Assembly: GCA_950295325.1 (NCBI GenBank)
Contig: OX485806.1
Coordinates: 55,175,169 to 55,239,168 of the forward strand
Length of the DNA: 64,000 bases
Direction of reading: 5' to 3'
Source: Polytrichum commune
Lineage: Eukaryota; Streptophyta; Polytrichopsida; Polytrichales; Polytrichaceae
Shown: positions 41,897-53,290 of the stretch, piece by piece
Position numbering within the stretch: position 1 is the stretch's first letter
Layout of the letters: the number at the start of each line of letters is the position of its first letter
Notes under the pieces: generated by a model
What the model was told of the DNA's origin: nothing
Database searches by the model: none
What the model saw: only the letters and a program-made list of their open reading frames with translations
Position numbers and translations under genes: made by a program

Positions 41897-43637
41897 GTCA
41901 TAGCCCTAGTGGTGATTGGCAACGTCGGTGCCTCATGAGTGATCTCATCATCTAAACTCGTCAACTCATAGGTGATGGCATTGGTGTGTGGAGGCCATTG
42001 GATTTGTTCCTCGTCCACACCCATTTGAAAAAGAATAGATTCATGATGATGTGACTCCACTACACCATCCGTGAACCTGACATCTTGAGAATTAGACGGA
42101 CCTGGATCCGTAGCAGGAGCTCGCCTCCTATTGTTGAAATTTTGTGGGCCCCTTGTCTATTCTGAATGGGAATGTATCCATTTTCCGTCTGCAATCCCGT
42201 TGGAGGGTGAAAAATTTGTTTCGCATTCCCATGGTCATAATACAAGTTCGGTGGCCTAAGCTCATTCGGTGGCCCGCCTTGTGGCCTAGCTCCCCTCATG
42301 TTGTCTCTAGCTTGTTATTGTGAATTGGCCACCGGATTGGGCATGCTAATGATCTTATCCGGTTGATGATACTCGTCCAAAAGATAATTTCCCCCACAAT
42401 TACTACAACTATAACCTTGTCCCTCGGACCAACATTGACTTTGTGCATACCATCTTCTGCAAAAAGGATGGAACTCCTACCTCTCCACATTTTGACCACC
42501 TGACCTCTAGGAGGAGGTCCCCTATTGTTACCCTGTCCAACTGAATTTGTCCTTAACAACCTTGGTTTTGTGGAGGTGGACCACCGTTCATTATTTGATC
42601 CCAGTTTTGTCCACTTCTATAAAACTAACGAGTGTGACCCGGTTGGCCACACTGCACACACCACAATCTCAAAGCATGCCTACCAGACTCAATTTGAGGA
42701 AGAGGACCAGGTTGTTGACTCCTAATCATCAATAACATCTGATCCGTAAGACTTTGCATTTGCTTAATCATTGCCTCCTAAAATCTCAACTGACTGGCAC
42801 CCAATCTTTTCTCCACTTCGTCAAGGTAAATATCCACTCTAGGGGCCGGTAATGCTAAAAGTGGTGTCGGCTCTCTAACCACTAAAGGACGTGGACCCGC
42901 GTCAACAAGAGTGTATGGGGCTTGATTTTCATACTTACCTGGCTCTTCTTCCACCACTCTTGGTCGAATGAGAATCAATTGAGGGATCAATTCATCCTCC
43001 CTTCTCCACAATCTCTCATGATCCTTATCCAAATTCTCCATCTCTCTAGCCGCCCTCTTGGTATCTGCCAAAGTCTGAAGATTCCTCTAAAAAACACCCC
43101 TAATTGTTCCCGACTTAAAGAATCCTTGAATGAAAAATTGTTTTAGTGTGTCATCATTGAGCATGGTGCCCACAAATTGTGTACACACTAAATCAAATCT
43201 CCTAATATAAGCCAAAATTTCTTCTTCCTTTCCTTGCTTCAATAAAGCCAGTGCCCTCAAAGTCGTGTTTTGACCGACTTCCAGCCTAAATTCATTCAAA
43301 ACCTCCCTTTGCAATTGCTCCCATCCTCTAAAATGTCCCTCGGCATGGTCTCTATACCACTCATAAGCCTCACTCTCTAGAGTGGTAGAAAACCAAACCA
43401 ACCAATATCCCAGATAAGTCACAAGAGAAATAGCCAACCTTTCAATGGACATCTCCATGTGTCTAGATGGATCCTCGTCTTTAGTTCCATAAATTTTAGG
43501 GAGGTGGGATGGCATATCTACTGCCGCTAAGTTTTGTGGAACCACAATTGGTAGGCCTCTCGGTCTAACCAATGGATCAATGGGATCAATGGGGGTACGG
43601 TTGGTATGGGCGGTATTCCGCCTCTCCCCTTAGCCAT
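41897..43637 (-). pseudogene. gag of the C-family element (broken, interrupted by a chromovirus)
   Basis: The best gag of its kind in the window. On the minus strand: a start at 43637 (MAKGRGG), a frame change, then PRGLPIVVPQNLAAVDMPS and the gag core (WYRDHAEGHFRGWEQLQRE, AYIRRFDLVCTQFVGTML, FFIQGFFKSGTI) to about 43087. Next come ADTKRAAREMENLDKDHERL, a proline-rich part, and a zinc knuckle near 42380-42420 that has lost two ligands (CSNCGGN, with His and the last Cys replaced by Tyr). HPPTGLQTENGYIPIQ follows, and the acidic tail ends TTRAM at 41897-41905, where the LTR was inserted. Several stops and frame changes break it. It shows what is missing from 1-931. Confidence 0.85.
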
Positions 43638-44261
43638 GGTAACTGGTGTATGCACTCCTATATCCCTATCAATTTCTATTGAAATGCCTTGCCTAAGTGT
43701 ATCAGTCTCTTATAATATCTTGTCACCCAACTTAGAAAGAGTTGCATTTTTCTCAAGTTAAGCCTGTACTTCGAATGTTCTTAAAAATGGGCTAACTCTA
43801 GGCTCTACATTCAAACAATTCTCTAATCTACCTTCAACATGTTTCACATCCTCACTAATCCTGGATAATCTTCTCCTACGTGTAACTTTGTGTAATCCTT
43901 ATTCCAAATTTGGTTTTTGAAATCGAGTCTTACCTTGCATTCCCTAAAGAATCGATCGACCCTCACTTGACCAAACATACCCCTTGCTACCTTCATTCGT
44001 TAATGTTTTCACTTTTCTTGGTGTGGTTTTAAATTGGGGAGGTGAAGAAAGAGAACCTACAGCCCACTTAAGTGAAAAATCCCAAACAAGGGATAGGCAT
44101 ATTCATGTCAATTCTCAGTCAAGCCGGAGAATCACCTCCGCATTTTTCCTTAAATTGGCACTCACCACAATACCGAGAGTGAGGGGCTGACCTTCGCCAT
44201 GCACTACATTAAAGACTGGGGTATCACCTTCTTGTCTCCAACACAATGCAATGACTAGGGA
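43638..44261 (-). other. 5' leader of the C-family element (part)
   Basis: Between gag and the PBS, with the other half at 45200-45751; AT-rich, no ORF recognised. A solo LTR splits it. Confidence 0.6.
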
Positions 44262-45199
44262 TGTCGCAACCCTTGCTAGTTCTCCTTCACTTAGCTTGAC
44301 CGCCTTTCCAACCTAGCAAGTGCCACGAGCGCTAACCTGCACATCCCACGCACATGCATGGTTAGCTCCCAAAACCACGGACCTTCAAGCTTATGGCTAG
44401 GTCACCAAACCCTCCTACACATGCATTCGGGACTCTCCCCTTAGTAGGTAGCCAATGGCTAAGGTGGACTTCCATCCATGGAAGTCCACTCTTGAGTTGA
44501 TCATCGTGTTGCCAAAACAACACTACAACTACCCGGAGCACATTGCCAAGTATGCTCCGGGGGGGTCGGTTGGCTAAGCCGCCTCACCCATATAAGCCTC
44601 TAGGACTTTGGGCGGGGCCCCTACCCCACCATCAAGTATCCTTTTGTCTCTCTACAAGGGTTGGGGCCAAGTGGACATTTTCCTTTAGCCGCTGGGGCTA
44701 GAAACCCCCCAGCAGCTTCAGACCACCATAACTTCTACATATGATGTCTGATGCTATTAAGCGACCACTCTATTGTCACCTACTCTTTGCGTAGATGCCG
44801 ATGGACCCCTCACTTGCCCCATTCGGGGAAGTATTGAGGAAGTTATGGCTCTTCAAACCTTGGCAGTCCCGGGCACCACTCCCAGGTCACTGCTGTCCCA
44901 GGGTGTTGTCCCGGGACAGCGCCCCACTCAAATGGCCATATCTCCTAGCTAGCACCTCCGATTGAGGTGTTCCTTAGCATTTTAGAATTCCACTGCCATA
45001 AGCTACTCATAACTTATGGCCTTACCCTCATGACTCTTAGTCCCCGTGGGTGAAAGGCGTTCTCAACGCCCGGGGCCCTCACCCACACTAAGAGTACTTG
45101 GGCCCTCTCACCAATGGCGCCACAAGTCCCGGGTGTCACTCCAGGGTCCCCCTTGTGCCCATGGTGTTGCAGGCTCTCCTCATGGAGAGGTGTGCGACA
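44262..45199 (-). mobile_element. Solo LTR, chromovirus subtype B (938 bp)
   Basis: On the plus strand TGTCGCAACCC to TGTGCGACA, the reverse complement of 36984-37919. AGGGA is repeated exactly at 44257-44261 and 45200-45204, so this is a clean insertion reduced to one LTR by recombination. Confidence 0.95.
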
Positions 45200-45751
45200 A
45201 GGGAATTACCCTCTGCAACGGATAACAACAAAGACAAGTACAAAAACCCTTTCTTAATTAATTAGCAAATTCACTTTGAAGAATGTCATACCTCAAGCAA
45301 TTCGCTTCCCCCTGCAAGTTAGCCCTCACCCTCGACCGTAACTCAATGTGACATCAATCTCAATAATTCTAACTAACAACTGTAGTCTAGAACATCAAAT
45401 TCAAAAGCCCCCAACTTGGAGACTCACCCCAAGGTGAGTGTCAAAGTTGACTCTTCCTAAAATTAATTATCCCTCTAAGATTTAGTGAACTAATGATCGC
45501 AAGATTAATGTTATGTCCTTATGCCATTTCCAAGAGAGTTTAGGGCATTACCTTAAGTTGCGTTCCCTCCTCAAAACAAAATGCATAAATGAAAATGCAA
45601 TTCATTCCAAGAAAAGAATTGGAATTCGACTAACCTAACCAATGACAAAAAATCAAAACCCTAAGTATAATGCTTACCTTGCTCCAACTGCTCCTTCCTC
45701 TCCCACTAGTTTGTGCCTCCAAGTCTTGAGCTCCTAATCCCGCTAACTCCA

Positions 45752-45764
45752 GGCGGACGCACCA
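45752..45764 (-). other. Candidate primer binding site of the C-family element
   Basis: On the minus strand TGGTGCGTCCGCC begins 4 bases after the LTR end. The position and the TGG start fit a PBS, but the primer tRNA was not identified. Confidence 0.55.
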
Positions 45765-45768
45765 TTTA

Positions 45769-46772
45769 TGTTAGACTCAAATCCCCACCCTTGTGCGTCG
45801 TGGTCCTGGTGGGAACCTGAGGCTCACATGCAGTATACTGGAATGATCTTCCTTAACTCTACTCCCTTGTTCTCCCTCCACTCAAGTAGTAAACGTGAAA
45901 TGCCAATCATTTTTATTTAAGATTAGGGTTTGCCACATATTCTTGAACACATGTTCCAATAGAATCACCCTTGAAGCAACCAGCATTAGGTGTCTGGCAA
46001 GACATTCAATAATGCCGCAGCTCAACCTCAATTTTCGGTGAGGACTCTTTCCCCTTTATCAACGCCCAACCATTTAGCGGCCTCGCAAATATTTCGCAAT
46101 TGCAGCCCCAGTCTCTCCCTTCACGCACTGAATCTAACATCTTATGTCATCCCCTCCTGGCTCTCCACCCAGCTTCCTTTTTTCCTTCTTGCTATCCTCG
46201 GAGGAGACTGGAGCTTGAATGCCTCCATCTCTCGTTCCCAGCCCCCTAGCTGCAGTCACCGCCTTCTCATTCTGTGTTTGTGCTGGCGGCATCATTCCAT
46301 CCCTGGGCGCAACCAAAAAACCATCTCTAGCCGCCGCCTTCCTTCTCTGTATTTTTCGGTGTCGTGCAGAGAGAGAGAGACCTCTCCTGGAATCCGAACC
46401 AAGTTCGAAGCCCTGGATTTGATCCCAGGCCGAGGCCCCTGGATTTCCAATGAAATCCCCACTCAGGGCAGCCCCCCCTTAATCCACATGGTGACAACCC
46501 AAAATGAACAAAGAAAATGCCTTAAGCCGCCACTACCCTACCCAGAGCACTATCCTATAATGCCAAAATCCTAATCACTCAACATCCTAAGCCTCAAGTT
46601 AATTCTTAATGCCTTAAGCTAACACACTAGCACAATGGACTAAGGCCTAATCCACCTTAGAACTTGAGGTTACACTATTTTTATGTTTTACAATAATCAT
46701 TAAAAAACCGATTCAAAGTTTTAAACATTCCTAAACTTAAAAACACATGTGGGCACCAACTTTGGGCTCACA
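45769..46772 (-). repeat. 5' LTR of the C-family element (1004 bp)
   Basis: On the plus strand TGTTAGACTCAAATCCCC to TTTGGGCTCACA. As LTR sequence it reads TGTGAGCCCAAAG...GATTTGAGTCTAACA. The open stretch at 45990-46574 on the plus strand has no recognisable domain and is taken as chance. Confidence 0.88.
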
Positions 46773-46777
46773 TAGGG

Positions 46778-46888
46778 GCTTCTAGCCCCATCGGCTAAGG
46801 AAAAATATCTATTTGGCCCCAATCCTTGTAGAAAGACGAAATGGTATTTGACAGTGGGGTAGGGCCCTGTCCATAGTTGTAGAGCTCA
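46778..46888 (+). repeat. Chromovirus LTR fragment continuing from 36073
   Basis: GCTTCTAGCCCC to about the GGGGTAGGGCCC segment matches the middle of the A/B LTR exactly where the left fragment stopped, and so confirms the TAGGG insertion. The rest of the LTR is lost. Confidence 0.85.
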
Positions 46889-46990
46889 CAACCATCGAAG
46901 CCACTGAAGTTCGAGCGCAAGAAGATGAAGCAAGCTGGGGACAGGGGGAAGAAGGCGACCGGGGAAGGGGTGGAAACGCAGACACCGATC

Positions 46991-47087
46991 GAACGAGAAT
47001 GCAGCCAAGGGAACGGGCATGCGACCGAGGGAACGAGCATGCGGCCAAGGGAACGAGCATACGGCCCAGGGAACGTGCGCGGCCAGT
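46991..47087 (+). repeat. 20-bp tandem repeat, four and a half copies
   Basis: Units like GAACGAGCATGCGGCCAAGG at 46991, 47011, 47031 and 47051, with a partial fifth at 47071. GC-rich, in otherwise unassigned sequence. Confidence 0.88.
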
Positions 47088-47429
47088 GGAAACGAGGGCC
47101 GAGCCGAGAACTGAAGAGGCGGGCCGCCCCTATTTATAGGGCATGTGGCCGAATTCAAGGGATGAATGTATTTGCCAATGAATAAGTAACCAATAGGATA
47201 CCAAGGGATATGTAGCTAGGAAAGACATTTAATTAAGGTAGATTCCTAAAAATAAAATTAAGACCCTAAATTTAGACTATCTTTAGATACGGTGCTAATT
47301 TTAACTGAAGCTAACATTTACAAAAATCTACAAATACCTAGATGTGGAAAACTAGGTAAAGAAGCCAACTTGAGGGCCATAGTACACGTCATTTTGCCCG
47401 AAGATCATACGTGAGTGTCCAAGCTATTC

Positions 47430-47519
47430 GAGTCCAAATTGGCACCCTCGGTGCATTCGAGTTCAAATGGGCACCCTCGGTGCATTAGAGTCCAAATCGG
47501 CACCCTCAGTGCGTTAGGG
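47430..47519 (+). repeat. 29-bp tandem repeat, three copies
   Basis: GAGTCCAAATTGGCACCCTC-type units begin at 47430, 47459 and 47488, each ending GGTGCATT or AGTGCGTT. Confidence 0.88.
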
Positions 47520-48950
47520 TTTGATTCGACAACCGTGAGGCAATTGGATTTTCTTACAAACACTGAGGGATTTCTTACAAGCACTATGGCGCGTGGCACC
47601 TTAGGATACGGTCGACCAACATCGACTTAAAGGAGTGTGGTACTTTTGGGCCACCCCCTTTCGAGGGAGCCTAAAAGTATCACACAAGCCCTTCGGTGAA
47701 GGTGGCCTGCATTTGCAGGCGCCCAAGCCGAACCCGGATGATAGGTGTATAATGTGAGTAGTTAGATTTTTAAGGGAGATTAAATATGCGTCGTAGTACC
47801 TCCGGAGGTTAGGCCTTAGTTTTTTACTAGTGTGGCTTTAAACTCCACTAACCAATTTCATATCTAGTTCTAACCTTAACCTACAACCTATTCTACGCGC
47901 AGACGCACCAGCCTTGAAACCAAGGCAATCCTAATTTGTGAATTGGGATGGTTCTGATACACCCAACCGGGTGTGACTCATACCACCCCAACTCAACGAA
48001 CGGAATAACGACAATTTGATGGACCATTCAATTCTTCCTATTTCTTTATTTATTTCTATTTAGTTTTCTAAGCGGGGGAACTTGGCCTAAGTCCCACCCT
48101 TCACACAAATTCCTTCTTAATTACTTACTTTTGTTTGCACGTCCTAACTTACTACATTAATATATTAGGCATCACCCCTTACCTCGGGTCTCTTGCCAAC
48201 AAGGGTTTACGATTTATTTGGTATGTTTTGATTGTTAAATGTGTTTACACTGGATAGACCACGAAATGCAACTCAATGGGACCAGGGTGACGGGCGACCT
48301 GTAGGTTCAACCTGTTGCGCAATCTTCATAAATTGGGGCCATTACTCCCAATCTATGGGGCCAACAACATAATAGTGGATTCGCGGGTCATTAACCCCAC
48401 CTTTCCACCAACAACATTCAGAGTGGTCGTGTCGGTGATTAATCCACTTACCACACACGAAACTTGCTAATAAATGAAGCTACTACCACAAAACATACCA
48501 AGGGCCCCGAAAACAATGGAATTGGGTACTCCCCTGGCGGTCAAGTGGTCAAGCCACTTGACCTTACGAGATAGGTGAGTGGGTTTAGAGATGCGTACCT
48601 TAGCCGTGCTCCCTCCAATCCTAAATGAAAGGCTTAAGGTTAGTTAATTTACCTCAATTTTCCTCGGTTGATTTGGGCTTGATGTAGGCCGAGCCGCTAC
48701 CTCCTTCCTTGCTCCACTTTCCGAGCGTCGACCTTGCCTCCTTCTTTGTAACTAGTTTGGTAGTAAGCGTACCTTAGTTAACAATTAAAATATAAAGTGT
48801 TATTCTGCCCTGTAATTTAATCTTAAGCATAATTTTTATACTTAGTGCACCAAATTATCTTTCCAATGATCTAAAAATCACTCTAATCGGATAAGAAATG
48901 CAAAAGTTATGAGGGTTGGAAGTGTGAGGTCGATTCAACCGACCCTTCCA
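47520..48950. other. Unassigned sequence, no gene recognised
   Basis: No coding motif, LTR terminus or PBS was found. Word composition (ACCCCAACTC, GGGGCCAACAAC) suggests old transposon-derived sequence. Confidence 0.5.
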
Positions 48951-48959
48951 ACCCACCTA

Positions 48960-49620
48960 TCTACCTTCTAACTTCAAAAATTCATAGCACATTCCTTACT
49001 ACTTGGATCTAGGCTTTCCTTATACCATTGGAAAGCTATGAACAAGCTCTAACTAGAAAAATTATGACATCAGCAGGTTAAGCTAATAGAAATTCAGCGG
49101 ACTCCTTGTAACACAGCAGTCAATCAAGAAGGCTTAAACTATGTATCTCGCCTTCAACAATTCATATCTAATTCAAATCTTAGTCAAATCAAACGTTCTA
49201 TATGACCCTGGAGAGATATTAAAAAGATGTATTTGATAAAAATATGTGATTAGAAAGGCAAGCCGAAGTGAACCCAGCAGGTCCTCTGTAATGCAGCAGT
49301 CAACCAAAAGTTCTCAAACTATGTGTCCCATCTTCCACAATTCATATCTAATTCAAATCATGCTCAAATCAAATGTTCTAAGCCATTTTGGAAAGCTACA
49401 CAAAAGGTCTACTTGGGAAAAATATAATTTCTTGGAATTAAAATTCCTATTGGGCTCGCAGGTCTGATCCAGCAGCCGCTACCCACAAGACCACCCAGTT
49501 TTTCTACTCCATCTTTGAAAATCCATAACTAATTGTCATCTCAACCAAATCACAAATGGGAAACGGCTATGGATAGCTATATGAAATATCTCTAAGAGAA
49601 AAATGATAAGTATCTTGTTC
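48960..49620 (+). repeat. Degenerate ~180-bp tandem repeat, about four copies
   Basis: The phrase TTC(A/C)A(C/A)AATTCATA(T/G)C recurs at about 48972, 49155, 49335 and, weaker, 49514. Between the copies are TTGGAAAGCTA, GCAGCAGTCAA and TCTGTAATGCAGCAG-like words. Much diverged, satellite-like. Confidence 0.7.
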
Positions 49621-50419
49621 TAGCTTTTGAACTAAGCCTTCAGGGCATTGGCAGATGAGGTCTATAATGCCTCTACTCAAAACTCTACCATCCAACCTAC
49701 CTCTACAAAAGAAGGAATAATTTTGTTGGTGTGTTAATAAACACACAACCTAACTAGGAGAGAGAGAGTAGAGGAGGTTCTCAAGCCTTTCTTTTAGACC
49801 ATTGAGAATACATGCTAAAGGATTTTTTCCTAACTACATTGAAGCAGGGCTTCGCCCAAAAACTAGAGAAAAAGAGAGAGCTACAAGGTGGAAGGAGGGG
49901 TTTTTAAACCCTCTCACAAAAGGGTTGGACCCCTCCTCCACCGGATCCATTTTTCAAACCCTTTCCCGAAATTTTGGCTCGGGGGTTTTCCCGGTTGAGG
50001 TTGCCACCCTCTCGCCGAGGTGGCTCCGACAAAAAACCTTTAGAAATCTTTCTAATTTTTCCGCCATCGAGTTGGCAAGGGGGCAAGTGGGCAAGTATCC
50101 CCCTTGCTCTCTTTCTTTTTTGTCTTCAAAATTCTTCACGCCGATTTTATCTTCTTACCTAAACCACCTCTAATAGTCTTGTGTGCCTCACACTAACTAA
50201 TAAACTAACACTTGCTTAGCTAGCATCTACTAACATTTGCTTAATAGCTAGCATCTACTAATATTTGCTTAGCTAGTTGTTTTTACTAGCTAGCACATTT
50301 TTTCTACTTTGCTATCTTCTAGCACTACTTAGTTTCATTTTGACCTTCCTTCTTCTAGGCTAAATGCTAAATGAACTAATTTTTCCTAAATTTCCTATCA
50401 ATTCTAACTTTTAATGCTA
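49621..50419. other. Unassigned sequence with local repeats
   Basis: Short AGAG-rich tract at 49761-49775, GGGTTTTTAAACCC hairpin near 49899-49912, and TTGCTTAGCTAGCATCTACTA-type repeats at 50208-50300. No gene seen. Confidence 0.5.
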
Positions 50420-51500
50420 ACATTCTAACTAAAAGTGATCCCGCAGAGTGGTGGACCACTCAAAGGGTTCACAAGGAGGTTGAAGATTCTAAGCGGGGAG
50501 ACCAAAACATACTTCAAAATTAAAGCCTAAGGAAGTTAAAGAGGTCGACAATCTAGATGACCCAAGGGTGGAAGTCGTGACTTTTGCTTAGGTGAGGAAA
50601 CTTTGGGGAAATCATGGATTAAGGCCCCAAGTGAATCTTCACAAGGGATTGTATTAAACATTCAAGGATTGAAGTGAAGTACCCATATGCTTTGATGATG
50701 TCGGAATTGAGGTTAACACAACTCCACCGAAATGACCCAAATACCCACTTCGGTGATTTAAAGGAAAAAGGGGGGCCGCCAAGTGGCTCATTCATCATCA
50801 ACATAGACATGCACTAGGGAGATGTTTCATGCATTAGTCTGAGAAAACTTAAGGTCGTAAGTTTGGGATTTGCGTTGATTACCAAATATTCCATCTTAAG
50901 ATACCTTTATTGGAATATGGATAAATATCGTCCAAGCACCTTTGAAGATTGAATCCACACGTAAACCTGATGGCATGCACTTGAAGCTAATAGAGTTAAG
51001 AGAATTCCATGACATCAAGTATGTCCAACTTAAGGGAATTTATTATTGCAATGAAGCATGCTTGCCTCGTAATAAGTGCTTAGGCAAGGATCCTCAAATG
51101 AATATTGGAGAAACTCGAGAACACTTATGAGTTCCATTTAGTGAGAGAGTATGCTTGAAGCTATAAACTCTCTTAAGGGAACATTCTTGGAATAATTGAG
51201 AGAATAAGGAAGGTTTTAATCATCCAAACCATGAAAGATAGTGTATATAAGAAGGGTTTCCCCTTAAGAACACTTAACCTCGACATTAGGATTTAGGGGA
51301 ACATAACGTTGAAAACTTAAGGCACTTTCTCCTCAGAGATTCACAAAGAAGAAACGTCATATTAAGAACACTATGCATCAGACCACCTTCAAAGTTTAGA
51401 GATGTATAAACATGTTAATTTGGATAGGTGTAGTGTTTGTGTAAATCGGTCAGCAGCGGGTTACTTCGTCTAAGGCTAAGGGTTGAAGGTGGCCTCGACA
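50420..51500 (+). repeat. Probable 5' LTR of a Tat-type element (5' end uncertain)
   Basis: Placed by what follows: a CTCGACA terminus at 51500 and a PBS from 51504. A TATATAA box lies at 51244-51250. The left end was not found; 50420 is only a guess from the first sequence unlike the repeats before it. Confidence 0.55.
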
Positions 51501-51503
51501 TTT

Positions 51504-51523
51504 TGGCGACCATGCTGGGGATT
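51504..51523 (+). other. Tat-lineage primer binding site
   Basis: TGGCGACCATGCTGGGGATT, 3 bases after the LTR end. It resembles the TGGCGAC..TGCTGGGGA sites of plant Tat elements, usually assigned to an arginine tRNA. Confidence 0.7.
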
Positions 51524-51602
51524 CGCCACATGGACATTACACTTATCTAAATTAGATTATCCAACTACAAAGATACTTGGACAAGTTGGATGGCAGGAAT
51601 GA

Positions 51603-52360
51603 ATGGAAAACATGTACCACAAATGGTGTGGAAGACTTCAACATGACATAGATGAGGTTCGCGAGTCAGCAGAAACATTTGGACCACGGAGGGAGAATCG
51701 TGTGGAAAGAGTTGTGCAGCGAAGACTCGAACAATTTAACCTCCGAGGGTTTTACGTGCAAATAGATAGAGAAGATGAAGAAGAGAATTTGAAACAACAA
51801 GAAATCCCAATTCTAGGTAGATGGCCATGGGATTATCCAAAATATGACACAAGTAAAACAACCTTGAAGAAATGGGAACGAACGAAGAGATTCCACGATC
51901 TAATGTGGAACATGCAGAAATACTACGAGGACAAAATATGGCAATTATTTAAGGAAAAAAAAAGGTTTTACTTACCGGTCTCAACTTGAAAGGAACATTG
52001 AGGAATTACCAGAAGAATTACAAGCATTAATATTTTCCAAGTTATGGAATAACGGAAAAGAGGGAATCAACGCCCACGTGCTAAGAGCGACCAGACATCG
52101 AGGATACCACTACAAACAGGAAGGTCTGTTATATGATTTGTATGTTAGGAAGATATTTTTACCTCTGTATGGTGGTTTGAATGGTAGGATGGGAAACCAG
52201 GATTTGGAATAGAGGCACAACCAAGAAACAAGACAAGGAGAACCATTACCCCAAATGATCATCCATAGGCAAACAAGTGAAGTACGGATGCATTGAGGCG
52301 ACAAAGCTAGGAGAGCCGGCCAAGACCATGATCCCGTAACACTCTTAGTAGCGTACATGG
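51603..52360 (+). pseudogene. Start of a Tat-type gag/ORF1-like protein (truncated)
   Basis: Shortly after the PBS, a 128-codon open frame starts at 51603. It is very charged and helical (VERVVQRRLEQFNLRGFYVQ, DREDEEENLKQQE, WDYPKYDTSKTTLKKWERT). It ends at 51989, but a neighbouring frame reads on past an A run near 51955, so a one-base slip is likely. Stops then accumulate and the sequence fades by about 52380. No domain was recognised; position and charge fit the first ORF of a Tat element. No pol follows. Confidence 0.5.
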
Positions 52361-52615
52361 TTGATGTCTAAGGCTAAATTGAATTCCTTATGCCAAACTG
52401 CTAACATTACAACAAAAAAATATTGTCATGAAACAAACGGATCCTTGTGTACATTGTGCTCTAAAAAAACCTCCAGTAGCTAGCTGCTCACTTTGCTAAA
52501 CTCCAAAATGAGCCAGTAACTATAGGCCAATTGTACTCCAAAGTGTCAATAGTTGCACTCGGAGACCATTTGTAACGCCTCATACACAAACAAAATCATG
52601 GGCCCATGGTAACTG

Positions 52616-53290
52616 CTAAAGGTGGAAGCGAATTCCAACCCTTAGGTATTTTTGCATACACCCTATCATGTGATTTTTTTTCTCTACTGAAATTATTTGT
52701 GAGAGTCCTACATCTCTAAGCAACCAATTAATCCTTTCCCACATAGGTACAGGTTGCTTGCTAGGATGGTTAAACATGGCTTCATAGTTACCCAAATTTT
52801 TTTGATCTACCAATTGCAATTCAGGCCTCTTCGTTGAACACAATAGTCTAAATGTTGGGTTAGGGCTAGGTAAAAAAAAACTCTGAGCAACCAAGTTAAG
52901 AGGTGGCTGCACATGTGCGTTAAATTGGTCCACATACCTCTTTAATTCATCCATAGTTTGCTCCAATTTAGCAAATACCAACTAGGTCCTAAATCTTCTA
53001 CCTTGGTTAAAACTTGTCTTTCCAGGCTTGCATCCATCACGGCCTTCATGTATTCATTTTTTCCCATGCTACTTAACCTTTGTTCCATATTTGTTTTTCA
53101 CAACTTTGTGATGTAGCTATAGCCTGGTTGAACGCTTCCATCTTTGGTACCCTAGGAACCAGCTGGGTTGTTTGCTCTGCCACAATGGCTCTCCTCTCTG
53201 TAACAGGAGTCCCAAATCACCATAATACAAGGATACTTTGGCTCCAATGTCCCCCACTATAGTCAAAATCTTCAAAGGGTTCGCCATTAA
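52616..53290 (-). pseudogene. Decayed retrotransposon-like ORF
   Basis: On the minus strand: a start near 53287 (MANPLKILTIVGDIGAKVS), frame changes, a middle part (NEYMKAVMDASLERQVLTKV), then a 121-codon open end from 52981 (FAKLEQTMDELKRYVDQFNAH, GNYEAMFNHPSKQPVPMWERI) and a stop at 52616. It is not a known host protein to me. The start lies about 15 bp from the duplication of the C-family LTR at 53305, so its 5' side was split off by that insertion. Gag-like by length and charge only. Confidence 0.45.

Larger units (their letters stand above)
36074..46772 (-). mobile_element. C-family Ty3/gypsy element, full span, internally rearranged
   Basis: On the plus strand it starts TGTCAGCCTCAAATCCCC and ends TTTGGGCTCACA. 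TAGGG is duplicated at 36069-36073 and 46773-46777, and a chromovirus LTR continues across the join. Read on the minus strand: 5' LTR (45769-46772), PBS, leader with a later solo LTR, gag, then loss of all pol, a recombinant chromovirus, an accessory ORF in antisense, and a shortened 3' LTR. An antisense extra gene between pol and the 3' LTR is known from Tat-lineage elements, and the gag matches the outer element at 1-931. Confidence 0.85.

Noticed and set aside
45990-46574. 194-codon plus-strand ORF
   Set aside because: It lies inside the LTR at 45769-46772, is serine/proline-rich, and has no domain.
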